Source: CBDFKU01 sp965248975
GTDB lineage: Bacteria > Chloroflexota > Dehalococcoidia > Lucifugimonadales > JAGWBF01
DNA length: 64,000 nucleotides
Direction of reading: 5' to 3'
NCBI GenBank assembly: GCA_965248975.1
Contig: CBDFKU010000019.1
Coordinates: 186,001-250,000, forward strand
Numbering within the stretch: the first letter of the stretch is position 1; the number at the start of each line of letters is the position of its first letter. The notes under the pieces are model-generated. The model saw nothing but the letters and a program-made list of their open reading frames with translations, was not told the DNA's origin and made no database searches. Positions 1 to 8,286 of the stretch are shown here, piece by piece. The position numbers were made by a program, and so were the translations under genes.

Positions 1-65
1 ACGAAGCTTCGTGTCTCCTGGCTTCGCTCCTCAGCTTGACTGGCCTGATCCTCTACCTGGGTCAT
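1..65 (-). CDS. Partial start of an unidentified protein (runs off the left edge)
   Basis: An ATG at 65 (minus strand) is preceded by a strong AAAGGAG ribosome-binding site at 72-78 with 6-base spacing, and the frame stays open for 21 codons to the window edge. It would start 27 bases after the DUF5131 gene stops, as in an operon. DUF5131 (PF07505) genes are often followed by a three-Cys-motif partner protein (TcmP), so that is a guess for its identity. The visible residues are polar and rich in Gln and Glu and match nothing I recognise. Only the ribosome-binding site, the frame and the position support this gene. Confidence 0.35.
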   Translation of the reverse strand, partial: MTQVEDQASQAEERSQETRSF

Positions 66-92
66 CAATGACTCCTTTCACTTAGGGTTAAT

Positions 93-743
<651 letters not shown>

Positions 744-786
744 GGCGACCTTCTCGATTCTTCCCACCCCGCTTGTACAAGTCAGG

Positions 787-815
787 ATTGTAGAACATAT
801 GTACCACCATGTCAA
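787..815 (-). promoter_or_regulatory. Sigma70-type promoter for the DUF5131 gene
   Basis: On the minus strand TTGACA (810-815) and TACAAT (787-792) are separated by exactly 17 bases: a perfect -35 and a 5/6 -10. Transcription would begin near 780, about 37 bases before the ATG at 743. Confidence 0.7.
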
Positions 816-873
816 GGACTGTTGCGCAATTGTCTCTACACAAACCTTAGCACTTAGACTTCTCAAGCGTAAA

Positions 874-902
874 TTGATTCGCGCCCCTATCTTTGGTATT
901 CT
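874..902 (+). promoter_or_regulatory. Candidate promoter for the xdhC operon
   Basis: TTGATT (874-879), a 17-base spacer and TATTCT (897-902) lie upstream of the ATG at 942. The match is moderate (4/6 and 4/6), but the position and spacing fit. Confidence 0.4.
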
Positions 903-941
903 GAGTACAGATGAGCATATCTAGCAAAGGGTGAAGCACTC

Positions 942-1946
942 ATGAAGGAAGTCATACAGGAAGCGGTGCAGCTCCTGCAGGACAACGAGCCCTGCGTCCT
1001 GGCCACGGTGGTGAGGACCAAGGGCTCGACGCCCCAGAAGCCCGGAGCCAAGCTGCTGGTGCGCAAGGACGGCAGCGGCCTGGGCACCCTGGGCGGCGGC
1101 TGTGTCGAAGGGGACATCTGGTTCGCCGCCAAGGAGATCATGCGCCGCAAGGGCGGCCCCGAGTTCAAGGACTACCTGCTCAACGAGGACATCGCCGCCC
1201 GTGACGGACTGGTCTGTGGCGGCACCATGTATTTTTTCCTGGAGCCGCTGTGGGAGCCCGGCGAGTTCCTGCCCTTCGGCGGCGAGATAATGGACGCCTA
1301 CCAAAGCGGCACCCCCGTCGCAGTCGCCACCGTGGTGAAAGCCGACTCGGGCCGGGCGGCCATGGGGGCCAAGCTCCTGCTGCGCGAGGACGGTTCCACC
1401 TACGGCTCCCTGGGGAACCCTGACCTGGACGAGGCGGCTCTGGAGGCGGCCCGCCGGGTGGCCGACCTGGGCAACAATGAGTACGTCCTGACCCACAAGG
1501 GCGTGGAGATTTTCGTCGAGGGCTTCACCACGCCCCCTACCTTGGTGCTTATGGGCGGCGGACACGTGTCCAAGGCCACCTACGCCCTGGCCCGCATGCT
1601 GGGCTTCAGGGTCTACGTAGTGGACGACCGGCACCAGTTCGCCAACCCCGAGCGCTTCCCCGAGGCCGAGGGCACGGTGGTCGTGCCCGACTACACCCAG
1701 GGCCTCGATCAGGTCCCCATAAACGCCAACACATTCATCGTGATCGCCACACGGGGCCACTGGTTCGACGACCTGGCCCTGGAGGCGGCGGTCCGCACCC
1801 CCGCCCGGTACGTTGGACTCCTGGGAAGCCGCCGCAAGACGATCCTCATATACCAACGCCCTGGTGCAGCTTGGAGTCTCGCCGGAGAGGCTGAAGGCGG
1901 TCCACGCCCCGGTCGGCCTGGACATAGGCGCCCTCACGCCCGATGA
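942..1946 (+). CDS. xdhC: XdhC family Mo-hydroxylase maturation protein, frameshifted
   Basis: XdhC/CoxI-type proteins deliver sulfurated molybdenum cofactor to xanthine dehydrogenase or CO dehydrogenase-type enzymes. The N-terminal domain has ATVVRTKGSTP and GTLGGGCVEG (about residues 20-60). The C-terminal Rossmann-like half has LVLMGGGHVSKA (about 203-214) and YVGLLGSRRK near residue 295. True similarity ends at about residue 303 (base 1850). After that this frame reads nonsense to 1946, while the rest of the family continues one base over (1852-2079). A single extra T at 1851 accounts for the shift. The intact product would be about 379 residues, normal for the family. A MobA-like cytidylyltransferase follows 8 bases after the true end, a typical pairing. 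No Mo-hydroxylase subunit is in the window. Confidence 0.9.
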   Translation: MKEVIQEAVQLLQDNEPCVLATVVRTKGSTPQKPGAKLLVRKDGSGLGTLGGGCVEGDIWFAAKEIMRRKGGPEFKDYLLNEDIAARDGLVCGGTMYFFLEPLWEPGEFLPFGGEIMDAYQSGTPVAVATVVKADSGRAAMGAKLLLREDGSTYGSLGNPDLDEAALEAARRVADLGNNEYVLTHKGVEIFVEGFTTPPTLVLMGGGHVSKATYALARMLGFRVYVVDDRHQFANPERFPEAEGTVVVPDYTQGLDQVPINANTFIVIATRGHWFDDLALEAAVRTPARYVGLLGSRRKTILIYQRPGAAWSLAGEAEGGPRPGRPGHRRPHAR

Positions 1947-2079
1947 GCTGGCGGTGAGCATCATGTCCGAGATAACCATGTTTCGCCACGGTGGCTCGGG
2001 CGGCCCGATGAAGATGGACGAAAAGTACTTCAACCGCGCCGTGGACAAGGCACTGGCCACCGAGGCCGCCTCGGTCTAG
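1813..2079 (+). pseudogene. xdhC: C-terminal part of xdhC in the shifted frame
   Basis: From base 1852 this frame gives TNALVQLGVSPERL, HAPVGLDIGALTPDELAVSI and the final helix: the conserved end of XdhC that should follow GSRRKTILI in the upstream frame. The TTG at 1813 has no ribosome-binding site and lies inside the region still coding in the other frame, so this is not an independent gene. The TAG at 2077-2079 is the real stop of xdhC. Confidence 0.8.
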
Positions 2080-2087
2080 GGCGAGTA

Positions 2088-2759
2088 GTGTCGCACGTAG
2101 CTGCCCTCCTCCTGGCGGCGGGGGAGTCGACACGGATGGGAGAGCTCAAGGCTCTTCTGCCGTGGCCGGACGGCACCCTCATCGAGCACCAGGTGGACAG
2201 CCTCGCCTCAGCCGGAGTGTCGCTGACCATCGTCGTCCTGGGCCACGACTCGGAGAGGCTGGAAGGCCTGCTCAAGGGCCGCCCCGGCCTGACACACGTC
2301 TACAACCCTGACTACAAACAAGGGAAGACCACGTCCGTGAGGGTGGGATTGCGGACCCTCCGAGCCATCGGTAAAACCGAACTCGATTCCGTTCTTATAT
2401 TGAACGTAGATCAACCTCGCTCCTCCAGGACCATCCGTCGGGTAATCGAGCTGCATACCGGTGGCGGAAAAGATGACCAGGAGGGGAACCGACACCTGAT
2501 CACGGTCCCGACCTACGGAGGCAAGGGAGGACATCCCATCGTCCTGTCGGCCTCGCTGATGGACGAGCTGGTGGATATCTCCGAGGAGACCCAGGGGATC
2601 AAGGCGGTGGTGCGGAGGCACAAGGACGAAGTGCTCCGAGCGGAGTTGGAGTCCCCGGAAGTGCTGCTGGACCTGAACACCCCCCAGGACTATCGACGAG
2701 CGCTGGAGTCCTACAGTGCAGATAGACTCCCCACACAATCTCCAAGGGTAGTAGAATAG
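2088..2759 (+). CDS. MobA-like molybdenum cofactor cytidylyltransferase (MocA type)
   Basis: 223 residues from a GTG at 2088, 8 bases after the xdhC stop. The N-terminal nucleotide-binding signature AALLLAAGESTRMGELKALL (residues 4-23) defines the MobA-like NTP-transferase fold, which transfers CMP or GMP to molybdopterin. LILNVDQPR near residue 105 is the metal-binding acidic segment, and GGKGGHPIVLS near 146 is the usual substrate loop. Paired with XdhC, it most likely makes the cytosine dinucleotide form of the cofactor used by xanthine/CO dehydrogenase family enzymes, so MocA rather than MobA. Substrate choice (CTP or GTP) cannot be proven from sequence alone. Confidence 0.85.
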   Translation: MSHVAALLLAAGESTRMGELKALLPWPDGTLIEHQVDSLASAGVSLTIVVLGHDSERLEGLLKGRPGLTHVYNPDYKQGKTTSVRVGLRTLRAIGKTELDSVLILNVDQPRSSRTIRRVIELHTGGGKDDQEGNRHLITVPTYGGKGGHPIVLSASLMDELVDISEETQGIKAVVRRHKDEVLRAELESPEVLLDLNTPQDYRRALESYSADRLPTQSPRVVE

Positions 2760-2805
2760 GGGAACTTTCCCGACACCTTTGATCCGGGATTCAGAGGAGG
2801 CGAAC

Positions 2806-3999
2806 ATGCAGGCCCTCGACGGAGTGCGCGTGCTGGACCTTACCCGTGCCCTGGCCGGGCCCTACTGCACCATGATGCTGGGAGACTACGGCGCCGACGT
2901 GATCAAGATCGAGATGCCCGGCGCGGGCGACGATACCCGAGGATGGGCGCCCCCCTTCATCGGGGACCAGAGCGCCTATTTCCTCACGGTCAATCGCAAC
3001 AAGCGCAGCATCACGCTGAACCTGAGACATCCCAGCGGGAAAAAGGTCTTCCTGGAGATGGCAGCCGGAGCCGACGTGGTGGTGGAGAACTTCACCCCCG
3101 GCGTGATGGAGCGCCTGGGCATCGACTACGAGCCGGTCAAGGAGATAAATCCCGGGATCGTGTACTGCTCCATCTCGGGGTTCGGGCAGACAGGGCCCTA
3201 CCGCACCAAGTCGGCCTACGACCAGATCATGCAGGGCATCGGTGGAATCATGGGCCTGACCGGGGAGCCGGGCCGCCCTCCGGTAAAGACGGGAATCGCG
3301 GTAACCGACATCGGAGCGGGGATGCTGGCGGCATATGCCGTGCTAGCCGCCCTGCTACACCGGGAGAAGGACCGATCCGGAGAGGGTCAGTACATCGACG
3401 TCTCGATGCTGGACCTGCAGGTCGCCTGGCTCACCTACATGGCGGGGTCTTATTTCGCCACCGGCAAGGATCCGGAAAAGGTCGGAGCGGCCCACCCCAA
3501 CCTGGTCCCCTACCAGGCTTTCATGTGCCAGGAAGGGGAGTATATCAACATCGCGGTGGGCTCCGAACGGCTGTGGGACCGGTTCTGCAAGGCCATGGGT
3601 AAGGAGGACCTCTTCGAACACCCGGATTACGCCCAGAACGGCGACCGTGTACGGAACCGCTCGAAGCTAATTCCCCTTCTCCAGGAGGAGTTCCTGAAGA
3701 AACCCGTGGGCCAGTGGGTAGACCAGCTCGAGGAGGGCGGGGTGCCCTGCGGCGCCATCAACCAGCTGAGCAACGTCTTCTCGGACCCACAAGTGCTGTC
3801 CCGGGAGATGCTGCTGGAGATACCTCATCCCACCCTGGGGAAGATAAAGCAGGCCGGGATCCCCATCAAATTCTCCCGTACTCCAGGCTCGATAGACAAG
3901 CATCCGCCGCTGCTGGGAGAGCACGCAGGTGAGATACTCGCGGAGCTGGGCTACACCGACGAAGACGTGAGCCGGTTTAGGGAAGAGGAAGTCATCTAG
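2806..3999 (+). CDS. CaiB/BaiF family class III CoA-transferase
   Basis: 397 residues from the ATG at 2806, which follows GAGGAGG by about 5 bases; a TTG nine codons earlier (2779) is less likely. Family III CoA-transferases move CoA between carboxylic acids such as formate/oxalate, carnitine derivatives or succinate. The N-terminus LDGVRVLDLTRALAGPYCTM and GDYGADVIKIE are characteristic. VTDIGAGM holds Asp168, which aligns with the catalytic Asp169 of formyl-CoA transferase. SGFGQTGPY and the C-terminal swapped-dimer segment are present, and the length is normal. Neighbours (SDR, M24 peptidase) do not reveal the substrate. Confidence 0.92.
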   Translation: MQALDGVRVLDLTRALAGPYCTMMLGDYGADVIKIEMPGAGDDTRGWAPPFIGDQSAYFLTVNRNKRSITLNLRHPSGKKVFLEMAAGADVVVENFTPGVMERLGIDYEPVKEINPGIVYCSISGFGQTGPYRTKSAYDQIMQGIGGIMGLTGEPGRPPVKTGIAVTDIGAGMLAAYAVLAALLHREKDRSGEGQYIDVSMLDLQVAWLTYMAGSYFATGKDPEKVGAAHPNLVPYQAFMCQEGEYINIAVGSERLWDRFCKAMGKEDLFEHPDYAQNGDRVRNRSKLIPLLQEEFLKKPVGQWVDQLEEGGVPCGAINQLSNVFSDPQVLSREMLLEIPHPTLGKIKQAGIPIKFSRTPGSIDKHPPLLGEHAGEILAELGYTDEDVSRFREEEVI

Positions 4000-4008
4000 G
4001 GATACGGG

Positions 4009-4037
4009 TTGTCTGCGGCTCCAAGGGAGACTATTAT
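4009..4037 (+). promoter_or_regulatory. Candidate promoter for the SDR gene
   Basis: TTGTCT (4009-4014), 17 bases, TATTAT (4032-4037; 5/6 match). It lies in the 72-base gap after the CoA-transferase and 35 bases before the SDR ATG, so the SDR and peptidase may be transcribed separately. Confidence 0.5.
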
Positions 4038-4071
4038 AGGACCGAGTCACCGGCGTGGGAGGTAAAGCAAC

Positions 4072-4866
4072 ATGGACCTGGGCCTTAGAGACCGGGTCGC
4101 CATAGTCGGCGGCTCCAGCAAAGGCATGGGACGGGCCACCGCCCTGGCCTTGGCCGGAGAAGGATGCAGCGTGACCATCTGCGCTCGAAACGAGGCCGAT
4201 CTTCGCAAGACGGAGATGGAGATCGCCCGCGCCAGCTCCCAGCACCACGTCCTTGCTATTCCCGCCGACCTCTCCCGGAACGAGGACATCAAGAGAGTCG
4301 TCCGAAACACCTTCAACCGGTTCGGCAGGATAGACATATCCGTCAACAACGTGGGAGGGCCGGCCATGGGACCTCCTTCGGAGATCAGCGACGAAGAATG
4401 GGAAAAAGCCATGGAGCAGAACTTCCTGAGCGTGGTGAGGACCAGCAGGGAGGTGGTCCCCTACATGAAGCAGCAGCAGTGGGGACGCATCATAAATCGC
4501 CTCTCCATATCGGCCAGGCAGCCCGAGGAGGGAAGGGTCCTCTCCACATCAAGCCGGATCGCGGCGGTGGGATTCGCCAAGGCCCTATCGGCGGAGCTGG
4601 CCTCTTTCAACATAACGGTAAACAACGTCCTGGCCGGCCATATCCTCACCGACCGGGCGGCCTCCTGGTACGAAGAGCAGGCCCAGGAAAGGGACTGCCC
4701 GGTCCAGGAGATCAAAGCCGAGCACACCAGGAAGGTACCCATGGGCCGCCTTGGCACTCCCGAAGACGTGGGAGACCTGATCGCCTTCCTGTCATCGGAG
4801 AAGGCCGACTACATCACGGGTGCCAGCATATGCGTCGACGGCGGCGCGGTGCAGGAAATCTACTAG
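4072..4866 (+). CDS. SDR-fold oxidoreductase lacking the canonical YxxxK pair
   Basis: 264 residues; ATG at 4072 with GGGAGG upstream. The Rossmann nucleotide-binding region is present: GGSSKGMGRATA (13-24), ADL at 65-67, and NNVGG (92-96), a variant of NNAG. VNNVLAGHI and GRLGTPEDVG followed by ITGASICVDGGA near the end are also typical. At the active site, where SDRs have Tyr-x-x-x-Lys, the aligned residues are Ser158 and Arg162 in LSTSSRIAAVGFAK. A recognisable SDR subfamily shares this pattern, so the change is probably old rather than damage. The enzyme may use a different proton donor or may not be a classical dehydrogenase. Confidence 0.85.
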   Translation: MDLGLRDRVAIVGGSSKGMGRATALALAGEGCSVTICARNEADLRKTEMEIARASSQHHVLAIPADLSRNEDIKRVVRNTFNRFGRIDISVNNVGGPAMGPPSEISDEEWEKAMEQNFLSVVRTSREVVPYMKQQQWGRIINRLSISARQPEEGRVLSTSSRIAAVGFAKALSAELASFNITVNNVLAGHILTDRAASWYEEQAQERDCPVQEIKAEHTRKVPMGRLGTPEDVGDLIAFLSSEKADYITGASICVDGGAVQEIY

Positions 4867-4870
4867 AAGC

Positions 4871-5494
4871 ATGCACTCGTCCGATACGATAGGGAAAGCC
4901 CAGGAGTACATCAGGCAGACCACAAACCACGGCATCGATGGTTGGCTGGTCTACGACTACAGGCGCTCTAATCCCTTCTTCTGGGATATTGTCGGCGATG
5001 GAGTCGGCACCATAACACGCCCCTGCTTCCTCTTCATACCCGCCTCGGGCGAACCCCGTCTGCTGGCCCATCACGTCGACGCGGGTAAGTTCGCGCTAAC
5101 CGGCCTGAGGACGGCAGTCTACCGCAGCCGGGAGACCATGCTGGAGGGGTTGGGCGGACTGCTGCCGGCAGGTGGCCACATAGCCATGGAGTACTCGCCC
5201 CTGGGCCTCCTTCCCCGCGCCTCCAAAGTCGATGCCGGAACGATCGAGCTGGTCCGCGGCCTGGGAGTAGACGTAGTCTCGTCGGCGGACCTGCTTCAAT
5301 ACGCCACCCAGCGCTGGAGCCAGGCCCAGCTGTCCTCCCACCTGCGGGCGGCCGACGCCCTGGGCCGCATCGTGCTGGAGGCCTTCGACCACATAGGGCA
5401 AAATCTTTCCTCCAGCCCCACCGAGTACCAGGTGGCCGAGCTGATCCGACGCCGCCTCGGGGAGGAGGGGCTGCACTCCCCGATGGGCCCATAG
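4871..5494 (+). CDS. M24 family Xaa-Pro peptidase, N-terminal part (frameshifted)
   Basis: 207 residues from the ATG at 4871, four bases after the SDR stop. This is the creatinase/prolidase N-terminal domain plus the first helices of the pita-bread fold (SPTEYQVAELIRRRLGEEG). The frame hits TAG at 5492-5494 right where M24 proteins continue with PIVATNARASDPHYEP, which lies in the next frame. Adding one G to the run at 5485-5487 gives PMGPIVATN and restores one enzyme of about 395 residues. This half has no metal ligands, so it would be inactive alone. Confidence 0.85.
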   Translation: MHSSDTIGKAQEYIRQTTNHGIDGWLVYDYRRSNPFFWDIVGDGVGTITRPCFLFIPASGEPRLLAHHVDAGKFALTGLRTAVYRSRETMLEGLGGLLPAGGHIAMEYSPLGLLPRASKVDAGTIELVRGLGVDVVSSADLLQYATQRWSQAQLSSHLRAADALGRIVLEAFDHIGQNLSSSPTEYQVAELIRRRLGEEGLHSPMGP

Positions 5495-6057
5495 TGGCCA
5501 CCAACGCCCGCGCCAGCGACCCCCACTACGAGCCAGCTCCCGAGGGCAGCAGCGTCATCCGACAGGGGGACTGGTTGCTCATCGACCTGTGGGCTAAGGA
5601 ACTGGCGGAAAGCAGCGTCTACGCCGACATCACCTGGGTGGCCTACGTGGGAGACGAGGTGCCTGAGAGGCACCGTGAGGTGTTCGGAGTGGTGGCCGCC
5701 GCCAGGGACGCGGCCCTGAAGTACCTGGAGGGCTCAGCTCGACAGGGCATCATACTGGAAGGCCGCCAGGTGGACCGGATCGCCAGGGAGCACATCGACC
5801 GCGCCGGCTACGGCGACTACTTCACCCACCGGCTGGGACATAGCATCGGACGGGACGTCCACGCCGACGCGGTGAACTTGGACGGCTTCGAGACCGAGGA
5901 CGACCGCAGCATCATCCCGGGCATCGGTTTCAGCATCGAGCCGGGCATCTACCTGCCGGAGTTCGGCGTCCGCTCGGAGATCGACGTCTACATGTCCGAG
6001 GAGGGTCCCTACGCCACAACGCCAGTGCAGCGGGACGTGGTGCTGATACGAGGTTAA
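5494..6057 (+). CDS. M24 family Xaa-Pro peptidase, catalytic part (after the frameshift)
   Basis: 187 residues starting at a GTG that overlaps the upstream TAG (TAGTG). It holds all five expected metal ligands of the M24 dinuclear site: Asp31 and Asp45 (LLIDLW and YADITW), His116 in HRLGHSIG, Glu149 in SIEPGIY and Glu162 in RSEIDV. The domain is complete only when joined to the upstream frame, so the two are parts of one gene. The overlap could allow re-initiation, but a one-base deletion is the simpler reading. The stop overlaps the convergent tldE stop by four bases. Confidence 0.85.
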   Translation: MATNARASDPHYEPAPEGSSVIRQGDWLLIDLWAKELAESSVYADITWVAYVGDEVPERHREVFGVVAAARDAALKYLEGSARQGIILEGRQVDRIAREHIDRAGYGDYFTHRLGHSIGRDVHADAVNLDGFETEDDRSIIPGIGFSIEPGIYLPEFGVRSEIDVYMSEEGPYATTPVQRDVVLIRG

Positions 6058-7619
6058 AACACCTCTTCCATGTAGCCGCCGATCCCGTTGACGTGGAAGT
6101 CCTCCACCGCCACCTCGGGGGCCCAGGTCACCTGGTCCGAGGCCCATCGCACCGTCCCGCGCCGCTCCGCCCCAATCCCCAGGATCTTGTTGAGCACGTT
6201 GTGGATGTTCTCGTTCATGCGGATCGTGTTGGGCTTCAGGGGCGCGACGATCTTGCCGTCCTTGATGATGTAGGAGTCCCCCACCACCGTGCCGCTGAAG
6301 TCTCCCGCGCCGATGCCGTTGACCGGGTAGGTGTACCAGATGCGGCCGATGTAGAGGCCATCGCCCACCATCCTCAGCAGCTCCTCGTGGGTGTGTCCCT
6401 CCCTGCCCTCTACCACCAGGTTCGTCGGAGTCGTCGAGGGCGGCGAGTCGAAGTTCCTGCCCCCGCCATGGCCCGTGCGGAAACCGTTGCGCGGGGCGAT
6501 GGCACGGGCCACCACCTGCGGGTCCACGCCCAGCTTCTCTCCGCCCTTGGGATCGTTGAGCATACGCTGGTGCTCGTAGTGATTAGCCAGCAATCCTACC
6601 AACGCGCCGTCCTTTATCAAGTCCGCCCTGCCGGTGGGTAGCCCCTCGTCGTTGATGGCCTTGCTCGCAGCCAGCCCGGGCATCGAGGCATCGTCGTAGA
6701 CGTACAGGCTCTCCGAGGCCACCTTGTGTCCCAACTTTCCCAGGAAGGTGGACGCGCCAGCATAGAACATGTCCAGCTGAAGGCTGGGCATGAGGATCCA
6801 CTCCAGCAGCTCGGTAAGAGTCTGCGGACCCAAGACGACCCTATAGGCGCCGTCCTGCACCCGCTGGCCGCCCATCGCAGCGATGGCGGCGCGGGCCGCC
6901 TCCGCACCAGACTCGCCGCTTAGGTCGGACACGCCGTTACCCACGAGCCAACCGCTGCCCTTGGCCTGTTGGTCCTCCAGCATGGCGGTCGTGAAGGCCA
7001 TCACCATAGTGGATTCGTCGGTTTGGACCCGGGGCATGTTCGAGGAGCCGATGGCCATGCGCTCCTGGAGCATCACCACGTCGCCGCCAAGGATCAGCCC
7101 CAGGTCCCGAACCCCCTGGGGCGAGCCTGCCACATTCAGCAGGTCCTCCGAGGTGCTGAAAACCTCCAGCGCTCTCTCCACTGTGCGCCAGCCAGCCTCG
7201 ACCAGCCGGCCGTTGCCCATGCGCATGATGGCCGGATCGTGGTAGCGGGTCAGGGTGGGCTTCTCCCCCGTGGGTTTGGGCAGGGAGACGTACTCGGTAT
7301 CGCGGACGGCGCCCTGCCGGGCCTTTCCCAGGGCCCGCTTGACCCCTTCCAGGGACAGGTCTGCGGGCTCGCTGCCAAAGCCCGTTTTTACCCCCTCAGG
7401 GGTGTTGAAGGCCACCCGGATGCCCAAGCCGTAGGACTCCAGGGACTTGGGCTCCTCGACGCCGTTGCTGGGGATGCGGGAGGTGTAGTTGAGCCGCACG
7501 GTGAGGTTGCCGTTGGCCGAGGCGAACACCTCCGCCTCGGCGATGTCGGGCTGGGTCTTCAGGTAGGCAAGACCTTCGGTGACGGTGCGCTTTAGCTGGC
7601 TCAGGGGTGTTATAGGCAT
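6054..7619 (-). CDS. tldE: TldE/PmbA-type subunit of the TldD-TldE protease
   Basis: 521 residues. TldD/PmbA family member without a HExxxH motif, which marks it as the non-catalytic partner (TldE, PmbA) of the TldD-TldE heterodimer that cleaves flexible peptides and matures some RiPPs. Conserved segments include GLGIRVAF near residue 65, GFRTGHGGGRNFDSPPS near 380-395, TNLVVEGREGHTHEELL, and the C-terminal GTVVGDSYIIKDGKIVAP. The catalytic partner tldD lies upstream on the same strand at 8287-9855, separated by an AbiU2-like gene. Length is slightly over that of E. coli PmbA (about 450). Confidence 0.88.
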   Translation of the reverse strand: MPITPLSQLKRTVTEGLAYLKTQPDIAEAEVFASANGNLTVRLNYTSRIPSNGVEEPKSLESYGLGIRVAFNTPEGVKTGFGSEPADLSLEGVKRALGKARQGAVRDTEYVSLPKPTGEKPTLTRYHDPAIMRMGNGRLVEAGWRTVERALEVFSTSEDLLNVAGSPQGVRDLGLILGGDVVMLQERMAIGSSNMPRVQTDESTMVMAFTTAMLEDQQAKGSGWLVGNGVSDLSGESGAEAARAAIAAMGGQRVQDGAYRVVLGPQTLTELLEWILMPSLQLDMFYAGASTFLGKLGHKVASESLYVYDDASMPGLAASKAINDEGLPTGRADLIKDGALVGLLANHYEHQRMLNDPKGGEKLGVDPQVVARAIAPRNGFRTGHGGGRNFDSPPSTTPTNLVVEGREGHTHEELLRMVGDGLYIGRIWYTYPVNGIGAGDFSGTVVGDSYIIKDGKIVAPLKPNTIRMNENIHNVLNKILGIGAERRGTVRWASDQVTWAPEVAVEDFHVNGIGGYMEEVF

Positions 7620-7644
7620 GTGACTGTCTCCTGTAAAGCTATTG

Positions 7645-7920
7645 CTAATTACTACCTGTTGGATTCAGAGTCCGCTGGTGTGAATCGAACAATTCTTGCA
7701 GTATACCGAGTACGTCATTCGTCTCTCGGACTGAATAACATGCCTGAACCGACCAGTCATAGTTAGAACCGTCATAGGCACTCGACAACTCATCGAATAA
7801 CCACTTGATGCCTCCCACAAATCTGTCGAGCTCTTCTGACGGGAAAAAAATCGACTCAAGCGGACTTGCATCGAAATGGGCTATGTATTGATCCCTTCTT
7901 CGTTTGAGCTTTTTAACACC
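7645..7920 (-). pseudogene. AbiU2-like protein, C-terminal part in shifted frame
   Basis: Reading from 7920 down to the TAG at 7645-7647 gives LKRRRDQYIAHFDA, then FPSEELDRFVGGIKWLFDEL and a C-terminal helical segment: the expected continuation of the AbiU2-like protein in 7881-8252. Restoring one A to the five-A run (TTAAAAAG, about 7912-7916) joins the frames as EVLKKLKRRRDQYIAHFDA, a typical segment of this family. No start codon of its own is evident. Joined length is about 202 residues. Confidence 0.7.
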
Positions 7921-8252
7921 TCATCGTTCTCAAGTTTGGAAATGCCGTTATGTATCCCACCCAACTGTTGTTCATCACTATTGGGTACGAGAGTGTGATC
8001 ATTCCTAGCAGCCTCTAGCAATCGCCTCAAGCTAACAGCCATCGGGTGTTTGTCAAATGCCTTGTAGAATTGAATAACCAGCATGTCGAGGAAAGCCAGT
8101 TGGACGGGGACAAAGAAACCTTTGTATAGATTCAGTGCATCTGCGGTCTCTTCATTAGATGACAACGCTTTCCAGATTTCGTAATACAAATAGCCCACGG
8201 TAACCTGGGTGTGTAACCCGTCTAGCTGCCGTCTGAACTCATCACGGGTCAT
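7881..8252 (-). CDS. AbiU2/HEPN-like protein, N-terminal part (frameshifted)
   Basis: 123 residues from the ATG at 8252; the last 13 are off-frame. All-helical, with YYEIWKALSSNEE, YKGFFVPVQLAFLDMLVIQFYKAFDKHP and SLRRLLEAARND: a pattern I associate with AbiU2/HEPN-type proteins linked to abortive infection. It sits exactly between tldD and tldE, in the same direction, with gaps of 34 and 25 bases. Its composition is markedly AT-richer than both neighbours, so it was probably inserted into the tld operon by transfer. Whether it is functional depends on the frameshift at about 7916. The family call comes from pattern memory and is moderately secure. Confidence 0.65.
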   Translation of the reverse strand: MTRDEFRRQLDGLHTQVTVGYLYYEIWKALSSNEETADALNLYKGFFVPVQLAFLDMLVIQFYKAFDKHPMAVSLRRLLEAARNDHTLVPNSDEQQLGGIHNGISKLENDEVLKSSNEEGINT

Positions 8253-8286
8253 GTCAACCCCTCGGCCACATCTCCTCCAATTTCCC

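Noticed and set aside
921..2060. Open frame of 379 codons on the minus strand opposite xdhC
   Set aside because: Antisense to a clear XdhC protein in high-GC DNA; its translation has no family pattern and is rich in Gly/Ala/His as expected for a shadow.
7665..7871. 68-codon minus-strand frame after the AbiU2-like gene
   Set aside because: A third frame; the real continuation is the frame ending at 7645, which carries the conserved RDQYIAHFDA segment.
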